Origin: Acidithiobacillus ferruginosus
GTDB taxonomy: Bacteria > Pseudomonadota > Gammaproteobacteria > Acidithiobacillales > Acidithiobacillaceae
Direction: 5' to 3'
Assembly: GCF_018854495.1 (NCBI RefSeq)
Contig: NZ_JABBDR010000218.1
Location: 1 to 6,976, forward strand
DNA: 6,976 nucleotides
The position numbers and the translations under genes were made by a program. The notes under the pieces were generated by a model. The model had not been told where the DNA came from. It worked only from the letters and a program-made list of their open reading frames with translations, and did not search any database. Below, one piece after another: positions 5,763-6,976 of this stretch (positions are counted from its first letter, which is position 1; each line of letters opens with the position of its first letter).

Positions 5763-5777
5763 CCGGGTTCACCCCGG
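5763..5777 (+). other. Small 5' leader hairpin
   Basis: CCGGG (5763-5767) pairs with CCCGG (5773-5777) around a 5-nt loop, right after the probable transcription start. It lies about 30 nt before the ribosome binding site, so it is unlikely to block translation directly. It may stabilise the 5' end of the mRNA. Confidence 0.3.
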
Positions 5778-5809
5778 ACCAGCCTCATAATTTCGCTATG
5801 GAGAATGCC

Positions 5810-6196
5810 ATGACCTTATCCTCACGCCTTGCAGTAGCTTCTTTGGTGCTGGCTCTTGGGCTGAGTGGCTGCACCGCCAGTTGGGCTCCGCAAGTCAACC
5901 CCGTACCGTATTATACTTTTTACCCGGCATCGCTCAGCGTCGTCACGGCAGCGGCTGAGAGGGCGCTGCCCCAGGCGGGGATGCAGTTCACCGGATCCAA
6001 ACAGATCAATCCCGATACCGTAGAAGTGCATGGCTACGATCCAGAGGGTAACGCCATCCTGATCACCCTGCAAACCAAGGGTGCTGCGGTGACGAAGTTT
6101 TCAGCACGTATTGGTCTGTATGGGCACCTCCGTGAGGTGGAAGAGATCGAGCACTGGATAGGGCAGTATGTAGGGCAGGCCATTGCGCGGCCCTGA
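5810..6196 (+). CDS. Small DUF3568-like lipoprotein
   Basis: Lipoprotein of 128 residues: signal peptide 1-20 with lipobox LSGC (Cys21, then Thr-Ala). The mature part is one small alpha/beta domain: a helix around SLSVVTAAAERALPQAG (41-57), strands INPDTVEVHGYD and NAILITLQTK, then TKFSARIGLYGHLREVEEIEHWIGQYV. The ending, a T-K-x-S-x-R-I-G strand followed by a loop and a helix, resembles DUF3568-type lipoproteins (helix, beta strands, 'IRVG-fGd' motif); this is remembered similarity, not a search. Function unknown. Start: GGAG lies 7 nt before the ATG at 5810. The upstream in-frame ATGs at 5744 and 5798 are rejected; 5744 precedes the TATAAT promoter element. The stop is 4 bp from the stop of the convergent amidotransferase gene, leaving no room for separate terminators. 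Confidence 0.75.
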   Translation: MTLSSRLAVASLVLALGLSGCTASWAPQVNPVPYYTFYPASLSVVTAAAERALPQAGMQFTGSKQINPDTVEVHGYDPEGNAILITLQTKGAAVTKFSARIGLYGHLREVEEIEHWIGQYVGQAIARP

Positions 6197-6200
6197 ACGG

Positions 6201-6917
6201 TCAGCGCAACTGCTCCAACCACGGGCGGTAGATTGCCGCAGCGCTGGCCAGCAACGCTTCACATCGGCGCTCCAGATGGTCGTGAATGGTCTGACGGCTC
6301 TGTACGCCCGCACCGGTTTGTTGCAAGTCATCCGCCATGCTTTCCGTCCAGGCTTGCACCGTGGTGGGAGTGACCTCCGGGTGGCCTTGAAGCGCCAGGC
6401 AGTGCTTGCCGATGGCAAAGGCCTGCTGGGCGCAAAGGTCGCTGGAAAGCAGGGGCACCGCACCGGATGGCAGGGAAAAGGTCTCGCCATGCCAGTGAAA
6501 GAGCGTAAACGTGTCGGGAAGCTCTGTTAACCACGTGCTACCCATTATTGCTTCCGGGGTCTTGGTGACGGGCCACCAGCCGATCTCCGGGCCATCCGGA
6601 TTAGGGGTTACCTGGCCGCCCATCGCCTGGGCAATCAGTTGCCCGCCGAGGCAGTGTCCCAGGACGGGGAATTCTTCGACCACTGCCCGCCGAATGATTT
6701 GTTGCTCGGTGAGCAGCCACGGGTACCGGTCCGTATCGTGGACGCTCATGGGTCCACCCATGATGATCAAGGCGCCATAGTCGGCCAAGTCATCGGGAGC
6801 CGGCACGCCCAGATCGAGGCGGTGTACGTCCGTTCGATGCCCCTGTGCCGCAAGAATATCGTGCAGGCTTCCCAGCCCTTCTTTCGGATGATGCTGTAAA
6901 ACAAGAATCCTGGTCAT
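6201..6917 (-). CDS. Class I glutamine amidotransferase domain protein
   Basis: Cytosolic stand-alone GATase1 of 238 residues, the type often annotated as GuaA-like or gamma-glutamyl-related amidotransferase. Class I domains release ammonia from glutamine, or hydrolyse related gamma-glutamyl amides, with a Cys-His-Glu triad. All three are visible: nucleophile elbow GHCLGGQ (Cys89), GHPE (His179 and Glu181) and the oxyanion-side strand IIMGGPMSV (51-59). Other family strings are EIGWWPV, FHWHGETFSLP and LALQGHPEVT. There is no synthetase domain and none next door, so the acceptor substrate is unknown. The helical tail after about 185 is normal for this group. The start at 6917 has a modest AAAGGG about 10 nt upstream. 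A perfect 19-bp palindrome 25 bp upstream of the ATG suggests a dimeric regulator. It is convergent with the small lipoprotein gene (4-bp gap). Confidence 0.9.
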   Translation of the reverse strand: MTRILVLQHHPKEGLGSLHDILAAQGHRTDVHRLDLGVPAPDDLADYGALIIMGGPMSVHDTDRYPWLLTEQQIIRRAVVEEFPVLGHCLGGQLIAQAMGGQVTPNPDGPEIGWWPVTKTPEAIMGSTWLTELPDTFTLFHWHGETFSLPSGAVPLLSSDLCAQQAFAIGKHCLALQGHPEVTPTTVQAWTESMADDLQQTGAGVQSRQTIHDHLERRCEALLASAAAIYRPWLEQLR

Positions 6918-6941
6918 GATGCAGGCCCTTTAGTGATGCCG

Positions 6942-6960
6942 GTGTGCCATGATGGCACAC
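6942..6960. promoter_or_regulatory. Perfect 19-bp palindrome upstream of the amidotransferase gene, likely operator
   Basis: GTGTGCCAT-G-ATGGCACAC has 9-bp arms around a single central base, with no mismatch. It starts 25 bp upstream of the ATG at 6917, where a repressor would cover the promoter or the start of transcription. The 9-1-9 symmetry fits a dimeric helix-turn-helix regulator. The regulator cannot be named from this window. A cruciform or RNA hairpin is also possible. Confidence 0.5.
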
Positions 6961-6976
6961 AACACGGCGGTTGCCC

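Noticed and set aside
5744..5809. Upstream starts for the small lipoprotein at 5744 and 5798
   Set aside because: The ATG at 5744 precedes the TATAAT element, and both starts push the signal peptide away from the N-terminus; the GGAG spacing fits 5810.
6925..6960. Sigma54 promoter (TGGCAC on the minus strand) before the amidotransferase gene
   Set aside because: The -24-like TGGCAC is present, but the required GC of the -12 element is one base out of register and TTGC is absent; TGGCAC is explained by the palindrome.

Overview
The window looks like chromosomal DNA of a GC-rich proteobacterium. The proteins read like gamma/beta-proteobacterial or Acidithiobacillus-type homologues; this taxon guess is an inference from remembered family sequences, not a search. 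There are no RNA genes, insertion sequences, CRISPR arrays or tRNA-linked islands. The DNA is gene-dense and ordinary in composition, apart from several long G tracts.

Layout: (1) the 3' part of pgi, glucose-6-phosphate isomerase, cut by the left edge; (2) a secreted protein with the full PBP5/DacC architecture that has lost all three penicillin-binding active-site motifs; (3) kch, a six-TM potassium channel with a TVGYGD filter and an RCK domain, whose stop codon overlaps the TTG start of (4) a 102-residue three-helix membrane protein of the T4 Imm superinfection-immunity type. Facing these on the minus strand are (5) an RlpA lipoprotein with DPBB and SPOR-like domains, whose DPBB active site is also degenerate, and (6) a glycine-zipper lipoprotein with two CPxGYxC motifs. 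Divergent from (6) is (7) a small DUF3568-like lipoprotein, convergent with (8) a class I glutamine amidotransferase domain protein. A perfect 19-bp palindrome lies just upstream of (8).

Functional theme: apart from pgi and the amidotransferase, every gene encodes an envelope protein: three lipoproteins, one periplasmic protein and two inner-membrane proteins. Two are relatives of peptidoglycan enzymes that keep their fold and cell-wall-targeting parts while their catalytic residues are replaced, suggesting binding or scaffold roles rather than catalysis. Both also carry a nine-G tract on the coding strand, one in the signal peptide and one in the linker before the SPOR domain. The other notable arrangement is the tight translational coupling of a potassium channel with an Imm-like protein. 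The most promising new biology is the pseudo-carboxypeptidase, the degenerate RlpA, and the kch/imm pair.
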